64,000 nucleotides of DNA. Origin: Kosakonia quasisacchari (GTDB lineage Bacteria; Pseudomonadota; Gammaproteobacteria; Enterobacterales; Enterobacteriaceae). Shown here piece by piece: positions 17,562 to 26,300 of this stretch (positions are counted from its first letter, which is position 1; every line of letters begins with the position of its first letter). Position numbers and translations under genes: made by a program. Below the pieces are notes generated by a model. It did not search any database. It was not told the origin of the DNA and saw only the letters and a program-made list of their open reading frames with translations. The DNA lies in the NCBI RefSeq assembly GCF_004331415.1, contig NZ_SJOP01000011.1, positions 1-64,000 on the forward strand, in the 5' to 3' direction.

Positions 17562-19136
17562 TCACTCCGGTTGCCGTAACAGCTCTTCTGTCGCGGCAAC
17601 CGCGCGGTCGCGCCCTTCTATTTTGGCCTGGTAAAGTGCTTTATCTGCACCCTCTTTCAGCCGGATGGCATCGTCAAAATTCGCATCGGCAATCAGGCTG
17701 TAGCAGCCTGCGCTGATGGTGACAACATTGTCTTGTCCGCTGGTTTTGGTGTGCGGAATTTTGGCGCTGCGCACTAACGCGACCGCCTGGCGCGCGACAA
17801 ACAGCGCACCTTCCGGGCCGGTATCGGGCAGAATAATGGCAAACTCTTCGCCGCCGTAACGGGCAATCAAATCGTGGCTGCGCATTTTCAGTTTCGCAAT
17901 AATTTCCCCGACCATTCGCAGACAGTTATCGCCGGCAACGTGGCCATAAAAATCGTTATAACGCTTGAAATAGTCGATATCGAGCATGATGAGCGATACG
18001 GGTTTTTGCGTCAGCGCGGAGGCTTTCAAACTTTTGGCCAGAAACAGATCGAACTGGCGACGGTTGGCAAGCCCGGTCAACCCGTCGGCTAACGCCATCA
18101 GTTGTAAGGTGTGGTTGATGCTGGTTAGCTCATCACGCAGGACGGCAAGTTCCGTCTGGTTGCGCACATTGAGCCTGACCTGGCGGAAGATAATCGCCCC
18201 CATCAGCAACGTGCCCAGTAGCAGCATGGCGTTAAGCACCAGATCCGGCAGGCTGTCTTTGAGCCAGCCCTGCCACAACGCGGGTTTGTCATAACCCGCT
18301 GCCACCACCAGCGGATAGCGCTCCAGCCGGGCGAATCCATAAATGCGCTCAATATGATCCAGCGCGGAAACCCAGGTGCCGTTCCCTCGGTCTTTTTTCG
18401 CCAGTTCGCGGGTAAATAACGGGCTGGCAGAAAGGTTACGATTAATGCTTTCATCACCATAAGGACGCACATACACGGCGGATCCGTCAGTGTTTACCAG
18501 CGCCAGCATGTCGCGGCTTTGCAGCTCAAAATAGCCATAGAAGTGGCGGAAATAGTCGATGTTTACCGTGGCCAGCAAAACACCGGCAAAACCGCCGGAA
18601 CTGTCGCTGATGCGCAGCGACACCGGAATCACCAGATCGCCGGTTGAGCGGCTGCGAATAACATGCCCGATGTGAATACTGCCGTGGCCGTTACGGCGAT
18701 GGTAAATAAAGTATTCGCGGTCACTGTTGTTGGACAGCACCGGAATTTTGCCAAACGAGGTGGCTTTCATATTACCCTGGGTGTCGTAAACCATCAGCCC
18801 ATGCAACTGCGGTAATCGATCTTTGAGCTCTGCGAGATAACTGCCGAACTGGCTGACATCAATGCCTTCGATGCTGTCCGTTGGCAGGTTGCGGCGAATG
18901 TCCCGCAGCACCAGTTCGGTTTGTAAAAACGTATCTTCGGCCTGGCGCGCCTGCGAAACTGAAAGGTTAATCGCATCCCGTTCGGTGTCTTCAACGACGC
19001 GTTCCCATGCGCGCGATAAGGTCCATGCGCTGGTCGCGCTGCCTGCCAGTAACAGACCAACCATAAAAAAAGTGATACTGCGACCGAGGGAGGAATGGAG
19101 CGCCAGCGCTCGCGCAACACGTCTTTTGAGTTTCAT
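17562..19136 (-). CDS. Membrane diguanylate cyclase (dCache sensor + GGDEF)
   Basis: This 524-residue inner-membrane protein has a helix at about 20-40 (ITFFMVGLLLAGSATSAW), a periplasmic double-Cache sensor of about 250 residues, a second helix at about 300-320 (LVLNAMLLLGTLLMGAIIF) and a C-terminal GGDEF domain. The active-site motif is GGEEF (RYGGEEFAIILPD), the catalytic variant, with the ADGLTGLANRRQFD start and DIDYFK metal motif intact. It should make cyclic di-GMP in response to a periplasmic ligand. No RxxD inhibitory site is evident before GGEEF. I chose the ATG at 19136 (MKLKRRVARA) after GGGGAAT over a GTG seven codons upstream. Confidence 0.93.
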   Translation of the reverse strand: MKLKRRVARALALHSSLGRSITFFMVGLLLAGSATSAWTLSRAWERVVEDTERDAINLSVSQARQAEDTFLQTELVLRDIRRNLPTDSIEGIDVSQFGSYLAELKDRLPQLHGLMVYDTQGNMKATSFGKIPVLSNNSDREYFIYHRRNGHGSIHIGHVIRSRSTGDLVIPVSLRISDSSGGFAGVLLATVNIDYFRHFYGYFELQSRDMLALVNTDGSAVYVRPYGDESINRNLSASPLFTRELAKKDRGNGTWVSALDHIERIYGFARLERYPLVVAAGYDKPALWQGWLKDSLPDLVLNAMLLLGTLLMGAIIFRQVRLNVRNQTELAVLRDELTSINHTLQLMALADGLTGLANRRQFDLFLAKSLKASALTQKPVSLIMLDIDYFKRYNDFYGHVAGDNCLRMVGEIIAKLKMRSHDLIARYGGEEFAIILPDTGPEGALFVARQAVALVRSAKIPHTKTSGQDNVVTISAGCYSLIADANFDDAIRLKEGADKALYQAKIEGRDRAVAATEELLRQPE

Positions 19137-19250
19137 TATTCCCCGCAACACATCCACTGTAATTCAATTAAGCATAGTAGAACGATGATTTATAAGCCAA
19201 ATAACGCTGGAGTTTGCGCTATTTCTCGCGTAATACGCACGGCAGCAGGC

Positions 19251-19278
19251 AAAAAGGAGAATCCCATGCGGATTCTCC
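19251..19278 (-). terminator. Rho-independent terminator after the BLUF-EAL gene
   Basis: On the minus strand a 9-bp perfect stem GGAGAATCC/GGATTCTCC with a 5-base loop is followed by TTTTT. It starts 26 bases past the BLUF-EAL stop. Confidence 0.85.
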
Positions 19279-19303
19279 TTATCAGTGAGCTTTGCCGGAA
19301 AGA

Positions 19304-20524
19304 TTAGAGTTTGTGAAGGATTCGCTGTGGCCAGTTAATTGCCGAGACACCATTAATCACCGGGCGTGCAAACAAGAACCCCTGGAAACGCTGAATGCCA
19401 ACGGCCTCCAGCCAGCACCACTCTTCCACCTTTTCAACCCCTTCGGCAACGACGGTAATTTGCAGTTCGGCGCAGCAATCGATAATCGCTTTCACAATCG
19501 CCTGTTTCGGGCCGTGCAGATGAATGTCAGTGACGATGGTACGGTCGATTTTGAGTTTATCTGGCTGGAATTTCGCCAGCAATGACAGCCCGGCAAAACC
19601 GGAACCAAAGTCGTCAATGGCAAGGCCAATTCCGGCGGCGCGCAGTTGGCGAATGGCCCAGGTGAACTCTTCGTAGCCAGAAATCACTTCATCTTCTGTC
19701 ACTTCGACGATAATCTGCCCAGGATTCAGATGGTTACGGGTGATGTGATTAAGCAAAATGTCCACTGCACCGGGGATTTTGACCAGCGACATTGGCAGTA
19801 AATTAATGGCGACTTTGTGATTCCCAATGCCCAGGCGACGCGCCGTTGCCAGCGCCCAGCCTTTTGATGCCAGGTCAGCTTCATGCAGCTTGTTTGGCGC
19901 AATCGTTGAGAAATATTCCTGCGGGCTGCCGCCGTCCGGCCCACGGATCAGGGCTTCCAGTGACGAAATATTGCCGCGCAACGGTTCAATAATGGGCTGA
20001 AAGGCAAACTGGCACGGCTGCTCATGAAATACAGGGGTATCACTGGCGAAAGGTGATGTTTTTATGGCGAAACGCCACTGTTCGGGCGATGTGTTGCGCA
20101 CCCCGCCATTGGTGTTGGGCGAGGCGATAAAGGTGCGAATAAATTTGTAGACCCGATCATTGCTGGCCACTTTATATTTCAGTGTGCCAAAGCGGAGGAT
20201 CGCGCGTAGCACGACGGCGGGTCTCATCACTCGCAGGTCGAACAACACCATCCCTCGGTCAACAAAGCGGCGGCGCGGCGCGAAATCACGCAGCAGCTCG
20301 ACCACGTTACCGTGACGGGGATCTTTGCCAATCAGCTCATACACCGCGTTAACCGATGCCAGCGGTCCCTCAAGAACCTGTAAAAAATGCTCGCCGTCGA
20401 ACAGTAAAATTCCCGTTACCTGCAATTGCGCGTTGCGAAGGCTTGCTCGTTCGACAAGGCCTGCCAGTTGAGAGGGATCTAATGTTCGATTCAGTCGGCT
20501 ACGGTAAATCAAAGTCGCTAACAC
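19304..20524 (-). CDS. bluF: BLUF-EAL blue-light-responsive protein (BluF/YcgF-like)
   Basis: This 406-residue protein has an N-terminal BLUF domain (1-95) with flavin and photocycle residues Y7, N31 and Q49, followed by an EAL domain (about 160-400). It resembles E. coli BluF (YcgF), a 403-residue blue-light antirepressor whose EAL domain is degenerate. Here the EAL signature (LEALIRG), the Asn in AINLLP, VEVTEDE, IDDFGSGFAGL, LKID and VAEGVE all look intact, so c-di-GMP hydrolysis may be retained. It lies next to a diguanylate cyclase, giving a local make/break pair for c-di-GMP, and has its own terminator. Confidence 0.9.
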   Translation of the reverse strand: MLATLIYRSRLNRTLDPSQLAGLVERASLRNAQLQVTGILLFDGEHFLQVLEGPLASVNAVYELIGKDPRHGNVVELLRDFAPRRRFVDRGMVLFDLRVMRPAVVLRAILRFGTLKYKVASNDRVYKFIRTFIASPNTNGGVRNTSPEQWRFAIKTSPFASDTPVFHEQPCQFAFQPIIEPLRGNISSLEALIRGPDGGSPQEYFSTIAPNKLHEADLASKGWALATARRLGIGNHKVAINLLPMSLVKIPGAVDILLNHITRNHLNPGQIIVEVTEDEVISGYEEFTWAIRQLRAAGIGLAIDDFGSGFAGLSLLAKFQPDKLKIDRTIVTDIHLHGPKQAIVKAIIDCCAELQITVVAEGVEKVEEWCWLEAVGIQRFQGFLFARPVINGVSAINWPQRILHKL

Positions 20525-20629
20525 GAAATGCTACCCTCAGAATGCCCACAGAAAGCCCGATTAAAATTACGCCATTTCGGAGTCTATCAGCGGTCGAGGA
20601 TTTCCGTCCGTCAAATAAGGGGCATTCTG

Positions 20630-21277
20630 TTAGCGTTCTCGCTGGCTTAAAATGGTCAAACGTGCGCGATAGCCGTGACGAATATGCTCACAGGCGATTT
20701 CCTGCGCTGCGGCACTGTCACGGCGCGCCAGCGCATCAACAATGGCCTGGTGTTCGCGTTTGGACTCTTCGGTACGCTCTTTCAGTTCGTAGGTGGTGCT
20801 GCGCAATAACGACAAATGGATGCGTAAATTGTCGAGCATTTCATTGAGATAGGGATTATGTGTTGCGCGGTAGATTTGGCGGTGGAACATGCGGTTGTGA
20901 TCGTGAAGTGCTTTACTGTCGGTGAGTGAGGCTTCGGCGTGAACTATCTCCTGTAGCAGAGCTATCTCTGCGTCAGAGGCGGCATTCACTGCCAGCGCCA
21001 TCGCCAGCCGTTCAAGCCCCTCGCGCACATCAAACAACTGACGCAGACGCTCGTAACTGATATGGGCGATGATCAACCCGCGTTGCGGTCCCGGTTCGGC
21101 AAGCCCAAGCGTTTCCAGGCGGTGAAGCGCTTCACGTATCGGCGTTCGGCTAAGACCGAACTGCTCTGCCAGCCGTGTCTCCTGTAAACGCTCTCCCGGC
21201 AGCAACTCCCCCGCTTCAATGGCGGAAATAAGAATTTCAAACGGCGTTAAGCCCGCATCGCGACCCGTCGATTTCAC
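20630..21277 (-). CDS. GntR-family (FadR/FCD) transcriptional regulator
   Basis: This 215-residue regulator has an N-terminal winged helix (about 10-72; RLAEQFGLSRTPIREALHRLE) and an all-helical FCD ligand domain (about 75-210) with the metal/ligand motif N128-x-x-F-H132. FCD regulators bind organic acids. It is divergent from the MmgE/PrpD-TauE-ABC operon, and a GntR-type palindrome TTGTATACAA lies in the shared promoter region, so it probably represses that operon and is released by a pathway metabolite. The start at 21277 has AAAGGAGC upstream. Confidence 0.92.
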   Translation of the reverse strand: MKSTGRDAGLTPFEILISAIEAGELLPGERLQETRLAEQFGLSRTPIREALHRLETLGLAEPGPQRGLIIAHISYERLRQLFDVREGLERLAMALAVNAASDAEIALLQEIVHAEASLTDSKALHDHNRMFHRQIYRATHNPYLNEMLDNLRIHLSLLRSTTYELKERTEESKREHQAIVDALARRDSAAAQEIACEHIRHGYRARLTILSQRER

Positions 21278-21403
21278 GTTTTAGCTCCTTTCGTATGTAC
21301 TGATGATGGCTTTGCAAAGTCTGCACCCTGCCGTCGCTCATCTTGCCACAGTAACGGGGACGCTTTTGCATTTTTTATTCTTTGCTTATTTAAAAAACAT
21401 CTT

Positions 21404-21459
21404 TTGACGTTTACGAAATCGCTGCTATGTTTATTTTAAGTTCATTGTATACAAATGAA
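21404..21459 (+). promoter_or_regulatory. Promoter and GntR-type operator for the MmgE/PrpD operon
   Basis: A -35-like TTGACG (21404-21409), a 16-base spacer and a -10-like TATGTT (21426-21431) precede a palindrome TTGTATACAA (21445-21454). The palindrome is flanked by TTCATT and AATGAA, and would sit near the transcription start. The TNGTATACNA form is a usual FCD/VanR-subfamily operator core, and the position fits simple repression by the divergent regulator. Confidence 0.65.
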
Positions 21460-21548
21460 TCCAATTAAACACAAAACGAATATTTGCTTTTTATTTTGTT
21501 AGCCAACACCGTATTTGCAAGTCAACACCAGGGAAAACTTGTTTTACC

Positions 21549-22913
21549 ATGACAACGAAAGCAGAAACTGCATTAACCCGTGGAGAACAGCTAAGCCATT
21601 TTATCAGCCATGCTAATCAACTCGTTGTGCCACCCGCCGTACGGCACGAAGCCAAACGCGCATTAATTGATTATCTCGGCGTAGCGCTCGGCGCCGTTAA
21701 TGACGATGCCGTTAACGCGGTTCGCCAGGTGGCGAAAAAATGGAACGCCGCCGGTGATGCGCAAATTTTCCTTTCTACCACTACCACCCCTGCTCTTGCC
21801 GCATTAGTGAACGCCACCATGGCGCATGCAGCCGATTACGACGACACGCATCCTGCAGGCGCGGGTCATCCCGGCGGCCCGTGCTGGTCAACGGCGCTGG
21901 CAATGGCGCAGGCGCATCCGGTTGCGGAGGAACACGTTCTGCTGGCCTTCATCACCGGTTTTGAAGTGATGGCGAAACTGGGCGGCGGCTGGGTTCCGGG
22001 CGTTGGACGTAACCTGCAACGTCGTGGTTTCCACCCTACTTCTGTTGTCGGTCGCGCCGGCGCGGCAGCCGTTGCTGCGGCGATTTTGCAACTTTCCGAA
22101 GAACAAGTTCGCAACGCGCTGGGCGCGGCGGCAACCATGATGGGCGGTTTGCAGAAATCTTCTGGCACTCACGGAAAACCATTCCATGCCGGGAAAGCGG
22201 CAATGGACGGTATTCTGGCGGCTGAACTGGCCGCAGAAAATTTTGTCGGTGCCCACCATTTTTATGAAGCTGACGGCTGGGTAAAAATCTTTATCCAGGA
22301 CGGCAGCGCGGAAATTCCCCCGCTTGATTTCGGCGAAAGCTGGGAATTACTCACCAACGGTTACAAGCTATATGCCAGTTGCCGTGGTACGCATGCTTCC
22401 ATTGAAACCGCACGTAAACTTTACCCACAATTGCAGGGGCGCACTATCACCCGAATTTCGGCAAAAGTGCATCCGATGGGAATGGTTAACGCAGGAATCA
22501 TGGATCCGCGTACGCCGCTGGAGAGTAAATTCAGCATTCCTCACTGTATCACCCTCGCCTTAAGCGGCTACGCGCTGACAGATACTGATTTCACTCAGGC
22601 GACGGTTGATGATCCGCGCCCGCGCGCGCTGCTGCCGCTGCTGGAAGTGGAAGCGGTTGAGGGGCAGTCCGCCAGTTCCGCCTTTATTGATGTCTGGCTG
22701 GATGATGGCAGCGTGTTGCATGCGCATACGGATGTCTATCGCGGACACGCGCAAAATCCACTGAGCGATGACGAGTTGCGCGCTAAATTTGACGCCCTCA
22801 CCGTTCCTGTTCTTGGCGCGGCGCGAAGCGCACAGTTATATGACGCCGCCCTGCACTTTGAGCGCCCGGGTTCACTGGCGCGCATCACCGGGTTACTTGC
22901 CGGCGACCACTAA
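21549..22913 (+). CDS. MmgE/PrpD family protein
   Basis: This 454-residue protein of the MmgE/PrpD fold is a mostly helical lyase/epimerase family that includes 2-methylcitrate dehydratase, cis-aconitate decarboxylase and iminodisuccinate epimerase. Family features include YLGVALGA near the start, THPAGAGHPGGP, GFHPTSVVGRAGAAA, SSGTHGKPFHAGKAAMDG and LYASCRGTHASIETA. Enzymes of this family act on small di- or tricarboxylates, so a substrate of that type is likely but unproven. It is the first gene of the operon, 27 bases ahead of a second family member. Confidence 0.88.
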   Translation: MTTKAETALTRGEQLSHFISHANQLVVPPAVRHEAKRALIDYLGVALGAVNDDAVNAVRQVAKKWNAAGDAQIFLSTTTTPALAALVNATMAHAADYDDTHPAGAGHPGGPCWSTALAMAQAHPVAEEHVLLAFITGFEVMAKLGGGWVPGVGRNLQRRGFHPTSVVGRAGAAAVAAAILQLSEEQVRNALGAAATMMGGLQKSSGTHGKPFHAGKAAMDGILAAELAAENFVGAHHFYEADGWVKIFIQDGSAEIPPLDFGESWELLTNGYKLYASCRGTHASIETARKLYPQLQGRTITRISAKVHPMGMVNAGIMDPRTPLESKFSIPHCITLALSGYALTDTDFTQATVDDPRPRALLPLLEVEAVEGQSASSAFIDVWLDDGSVLHAHTDVYRGHAQNPLSDDELRAKFDALTVPVLGAARSAQLYDAALHFERPGSLARITGLLAGDH

Positions 22914-22940
22914 TTCTTTTTTTGTACAGGAAATCTGTTC

Positions 22941-24263
22941 ATGACCATTGCCCGACAACTTGCCGGTAATTTACTGGCGTTCTCCCGGCAGGCTTTCCCG
23001 CAGGCCGCGTACGCCCTGGCACGTACCGCGATAATCGATACGTTAGGCGTGACGCTTGCTGGCGGTGTGCAGGATGGCTCGCGCAAACTGCGTGCGGTAA
23101 TCGCCCCTTCTGCCGCGACCGGCAGCAGTCGCGTGTTCGGCACCGATCTCACGTTGAACGCGCTGGATGCCGCCCTGTTAAATGGCGTCTCTTCGCACCT
23201 GCTTGATTTTGATGATTCCAACTCCTGGCTGCACGGCCATATTTCTGTCGCCGTTTTGCCCGCGCTGCTGGCGCTGGCGGATGAGCTGGACATTAATGGC
23301 GAAGCAGTGTTACGCGCTTATATTACCGGCTATGAAACCGCCGTGCGCATGGGTAAAGCCGTGAGCCCGTTTCAGTACCGTCATGGCTGGCATCCGACCA
23401 CCACGGTCGGCGTTTTCGCCGGTGTGGCGGCCTGCGCGGTGGCACTCAATCTTAATGAAGAGCAAACCGCAACGGCGCTGGCCATGACCGCTTCACTCGC
23501 CAGCGGTATTAAATCGAACTTCGGCACGGAAACCAAAGCCCTGGCGGTCGGTCAGGCGGCGCGCAGCGCGGTGATGGCCTGCAAACTGGCAAAAGAGGGT
23601 TTTAGCGCAGGCCCCACCGCGTTTGAGCATCATCAGGGGTATTTCCACGTCTATAACGGCCAGGCGAATGTCGACCCTTTACCGTTAACAGAAAACTGGG
23701 ATGCAACGCCGTTTATTCTCGATACCGTGAAGAGTAACAATTACAAATACTTCCCATGCTGTTACGCTATTTTGTCGCCGCTGGATGGCGTGCTGGCGCT
23801 GCGTGAGGAAACCGGGTTGCAGCCGCATGAGATTGAACATATCGAGGTGAAAGTTCACCCGATCCGCTTCCCGCATATCAATATTCCGCAACCGGAAAAC
23901 CCGCTGGCGGGTAAATTCAGCCTGCATTATTGCGTGGCGCGTGCGTTTGTCACCGGCACTCTGACGCTGGATGATTTTATCGACGACGCGCGTTTTCAGG
24001 ATCCGGCGACACAGACCTTAATGCAGAAAGTGACGCTTGAGCGCCATGACGAAGAGATTACACACAGCGCCTTCGTCACGCTGGCGACCGTCGACGGGCG
24101 GCAGTTTGCCTTGCGGGTCGCCGGTGCGCGAGGTTCCAGCCCGGCAATCCCACTGCCGGATAACTTGATTGAACAGAAATTTCTTGATTGCGCCAGCCGT
24201 ATTCTGCCAGCGGCAGAGGCACAAGCGCTGTATCATCGCCTGCTGCAGGATGATTTTCGTTAA
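22941..24263 (+). CDS. MmgE/PrpD family protein (second, tandem)
   Basis: This 440-residue MmgE/PrpD-fold protein is a clear relative of the preceding gene but divergent. Visible family blocks are DTLGVTLAGGVQDG, LLDFDDSNSWLHGH, RHGWHPTTTVGVFAG, KSNFGTETKALAVGQAARS and KYFPCCYAILSPLDG. Two adjacent but non-identical members suggest consecutive steps, or epimerase and decarboxylase/dehydratase roles on one substrate. It is followed closely by the TauE-type gene, so transcription is shared. Confidence 0.88.
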   Translation: MTIARQLAGNLLAFSRQAFPQAAYALARTAIIDTLGVTLAGGVQDGSRKLRAVIAPSAATGSSRVFGTDLTLNALDAALLNGVSSHLLDFDDSNSWLHGHISVAVLPALLALADELDINGEAVLRAYITGYETAVRMGKAVSPFQYRHGWHPTTTVGVFAGVAACAVALNLNEEQTATALAMTASLASGIKSNFGTETKALAVGQAARSAVMACKLAKEGFSAGPTAFEHHQGYFHVYNGQANVDPLPLTENWDATPFILDTVKSNNYKYFPCCYAILSPLDGVLALREETGLQPHEIEHIEVKVHPIRFPHINIPQPENPLAGKFSLHYCVARAFVTGTLTLDDFIDDARFQDPATQTLMQKVTLERHDEEITHSAFVTLATVDGRQFALRVAGARGSSPAIPLPDNLIEQKFLDCASRILPAAEAQALYHRLLQDDFR

Positions 24264-24275
24264 ACGGATGTGAGC

Positions 24276-25037
24276 ATGACACTGACGTTGATTCCGCCGG
24301 AAATTTCCCCGTTATTTGCCGGGGTGATGGTGTTTTGCAGTTTTCTGACATCGGCGCTGACGGCCGCCATGGGCCTCGGCGGCGGCACGGCGCTGCTGGC
24401 GATTATGGGGCTGGGGATGCCGGTAAGTAGCCTGATGCCGGTACACGGCATGGTGCAGCTTGGCTCCAACTTCAGCCGGACGCTGATTCAACGTGTCCAC
24501 GTGGTGTGGCCGCTGGTGCTGTGGTTTTTACTGGGTAGCGCGGTCGGCATTGCCGTTGGCGCACCGGTTGCCGCGGTGATCCCGGACAGCATCGCCCGCA
24601 TTGCGCTGGGATTGTTTATTCTCTGGTCGGTGCTGCGTAAACGCGGGGAGCAGAAACCGCTGAGCCGTCCGTTGTTTATTCTTGGCGGCGCGGTAAGTAG
24701 TCTGGGGACGATGATTGTTGGCGCAACCGGGCCGATGGTCGCCGGGCTTATCAGTTCGCAAGGGCTTAAACGCCAGCCGCTGATTGCCACGCATGCAACC
24801 TGCATGGTGTTGCAACACGGGTTAAAGATCCTCGCTTTTGGGCTGATGGGCTTTGCCTGGGCCAACTGGTTACCCGTACTGGCGGCAATGATTATCAGCG
24901 GCGCGCTGGGCACCTGGCTGGGAACGCGGGTGCTGGATAACGTACCGGAGCGGCTATTCCGCATACTGTTTCGCATTACCATGATCCTGCTCAGCGCGCA
25001 GTTGCTGTGGCAGGGTGTGCAGGGATGGTTGCAATAA
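24276..25037 (+). CDS. TauE/SafE-family membrane transporter
   Basis: This 253-residue membrane protein has about eight helices and the internally repeated TauE/SafE pattern (LGGGTALLAIMGLGMPVSSLMPVHG, later TMIVGATGPMVAGLISSQGL). Members export or move sulfite, sulfoacetate or other small anions. The start is ATG at 24276; a GTG two codons upstream is also possible. It sits in the operon between the MmgE/PrpD pair and the ABC importer. Here it more likely moves an organic anion of the pathway; that is inference. Confidence 0.82.
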   Translation: MTLTLIPPEISPLFAGVMVFCSFLTSALTAAMGLGGGTALLAIMGLGMPVSSLMPVHGMVQLGSNFSRTLIQRVHVVWPLVLWFLLGSAVGIAVGAPVAAVIPDSIARIALGLFILWSVLRKRGEQKPLSRPLFILGGAVSSLGTMIVGATGPMVAGLISSQGLKRQPLIATHATCMVLQHGLKILAFGLMGFAWANWLPVLAAMIISGALGTWLGTRVLDNVPERLFRILFRITMILLSAQLLWQGVQGWLQ

Positions 25038-25190
25038 TTCGTTCGTCAGTTTCTGGATATGCTTTACTGAATTCGTTCTTTGCTAAAGAGGTCATGGATG
25101 AGGAACATGTGTGTACAAACGGATATGTTAGTGAAATCAGTAATAAATACAGTTAATTAATTGGATAGCAACTTTTAAAAAGGATCGGTC

Positions 25191-26237
25191 ATGCTCAAAA
25201 AATCTCACCTTGCCGCCTCAGCCTTGCTGCTGGCGCTTGGCAGCTTCCTTGCGCCTGCCCAGGCGGAAAATGCGCCTGCTGTTAATGGCGATACCGTGAA
25301 AAAAATCAAAGCGCGTGGTGAACTGGTGTGTGGCGTTCACCCTGCCCGTCACGGTTTTGCCGCGATCAACAGCAAAGGCCAGTGGGAAGGTCTCGATGTT
25401 GATTTCTGCCGTGCGCTGGCAACCGCAGTGCTGGGCGACGCGTCGAAAGTGCGCTTCACCCCGCTCTCTACCGCACAACGCTTTATGGCGCTGCAGTCTG
25501 GCGAAGTAGATGTGCTGTCACGCAATACCACCGCCACGCTGACCAATGACGTGTCGCTCGGCATCAGTTTTGCTCCGCCTAACTTTTACACCGGCACCGG
25601 CTTTATGGTGCGCGCCAACAGCGGCGTGAAAAAACTTGAAGATCTCGACGGCGCAACCGTTTGTGTCACGCCAAGCAGTACCGAACGTAACGTCGCGCAG
25701 ATTTTTGGCTCGCGCAATATTCACTACACGCCAGTGGTTATTGAAAACAACAAAGAGTACGTTGCGGCCTACCTCGCCGGTCGCTGTGATGTGATCGCCC
25801 GCGATAAAGTGGCGCTGCCCGGCATCCTGGCGTTCGATACCGACAAACCGCAGGATCATGTGATCCTGCCGGGTATGTACTCCAAAGAGCCGCTGGCGAT
25901 GGCGGTACGCAAAGGCGACAACCAGTGGTATGACATTGTGAAATGGGTGGTTTATGCCACCTTCGATGCCGAAGAGATGGATGTTAACCAGAGCAATGTC
26001 GATGAAAAACTGAAATCCACCGATCCGGATGTCCAGGGCCTGCTGGGTGTCACTGGCGGCTTCGGTCAGAAACTGGGGCTGGATGACAAATGGGTGTACA
26101 ACATCGTGAAACAGGTGGGCAACTATGGCGATATTTACAACCGCCACTTCGGCCCAAAAAGCGCTGAACCGCTGGATCGCGATTTGAATAATCAATGGAA
26201 CAAAGGTGGCCTGCTTTACGGTCTGCCGATCCGTTAA
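25191..26237 (+). CDS. Amino-acid ABC transporter substrate-binding protein (AapJ-like)
   Basis: This 348-residue periplasmic binding protein of solute-binding family 3 has a signal peptide MLKKSHLAASALLLALGSFL with likely cleavage after AQA. Family motifs are RGELVCGVHPARHGFAAI, GLDVDFCRALA, FMALQSGEVDVLSRNTT and DGATVCVTPSSTERN. Length and motifs match the AapJ/BztA group for general L-amino acids (Glu, Asp, Gln, Asn). An AAGGATC ribosome site precedes the ATG. It is 153 bases downstream of the TauE gene, and the gap includes a TGTGTACAAA element resembling the operator half-sites. Confidence 0.92.
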   Translation: MLKKSHLAASALLLALGSFLAPAQAENAPAVNGDTVKKIKARGELVCGVHPARHGFAAINSKGQWEGLDVDFCRALATAVLGDASKVRFTPLSTAQRFMALQSGEVDVLSRNTTATLTNDVSLGISFAPPNFYTGTGFMVRANSGVKKLEDLDGATVCVTPSSTERNVAQIFGSRNIHYTPVVIENNKEYVAAYLAGRCDVIARDKVALPGILAFDTDKPQDHVILPGMYSKEPLAMAVRKGDNQWYDIVKWVVYATFDAEEMDVNQSNVDEKLKSTDPDVQGLLGVTGGFGQKLGLDDKWVYNIVKQVGNYGDIYNRHFGPKSAEPLDRDLNNQWNKGGLLYGLPIR

Positions 26238-26242
26238 TCGCC

Positions 26243-26270
26243 GGGCCGCCTCCGTCTTGCGGGGCGGCCC
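26243..26270 (+). terminator. GC-rich hairpin between binding-protein and permease genes
   Basis: An 8-bp stem GGGCCGCC/GGCGGCCC with a loop of about 12 bases lies just after the binding-protein stop and is followed by TTCTCC, not a strong T run. Such hairpins commonly stabilise or partly terminate the transcript so the binding protein outnumbers the permeases. Confidence 0.65.
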
Positions 26271-26300
26271 TTCTCCACTCCTGCCACAGTCGTAATTTTA

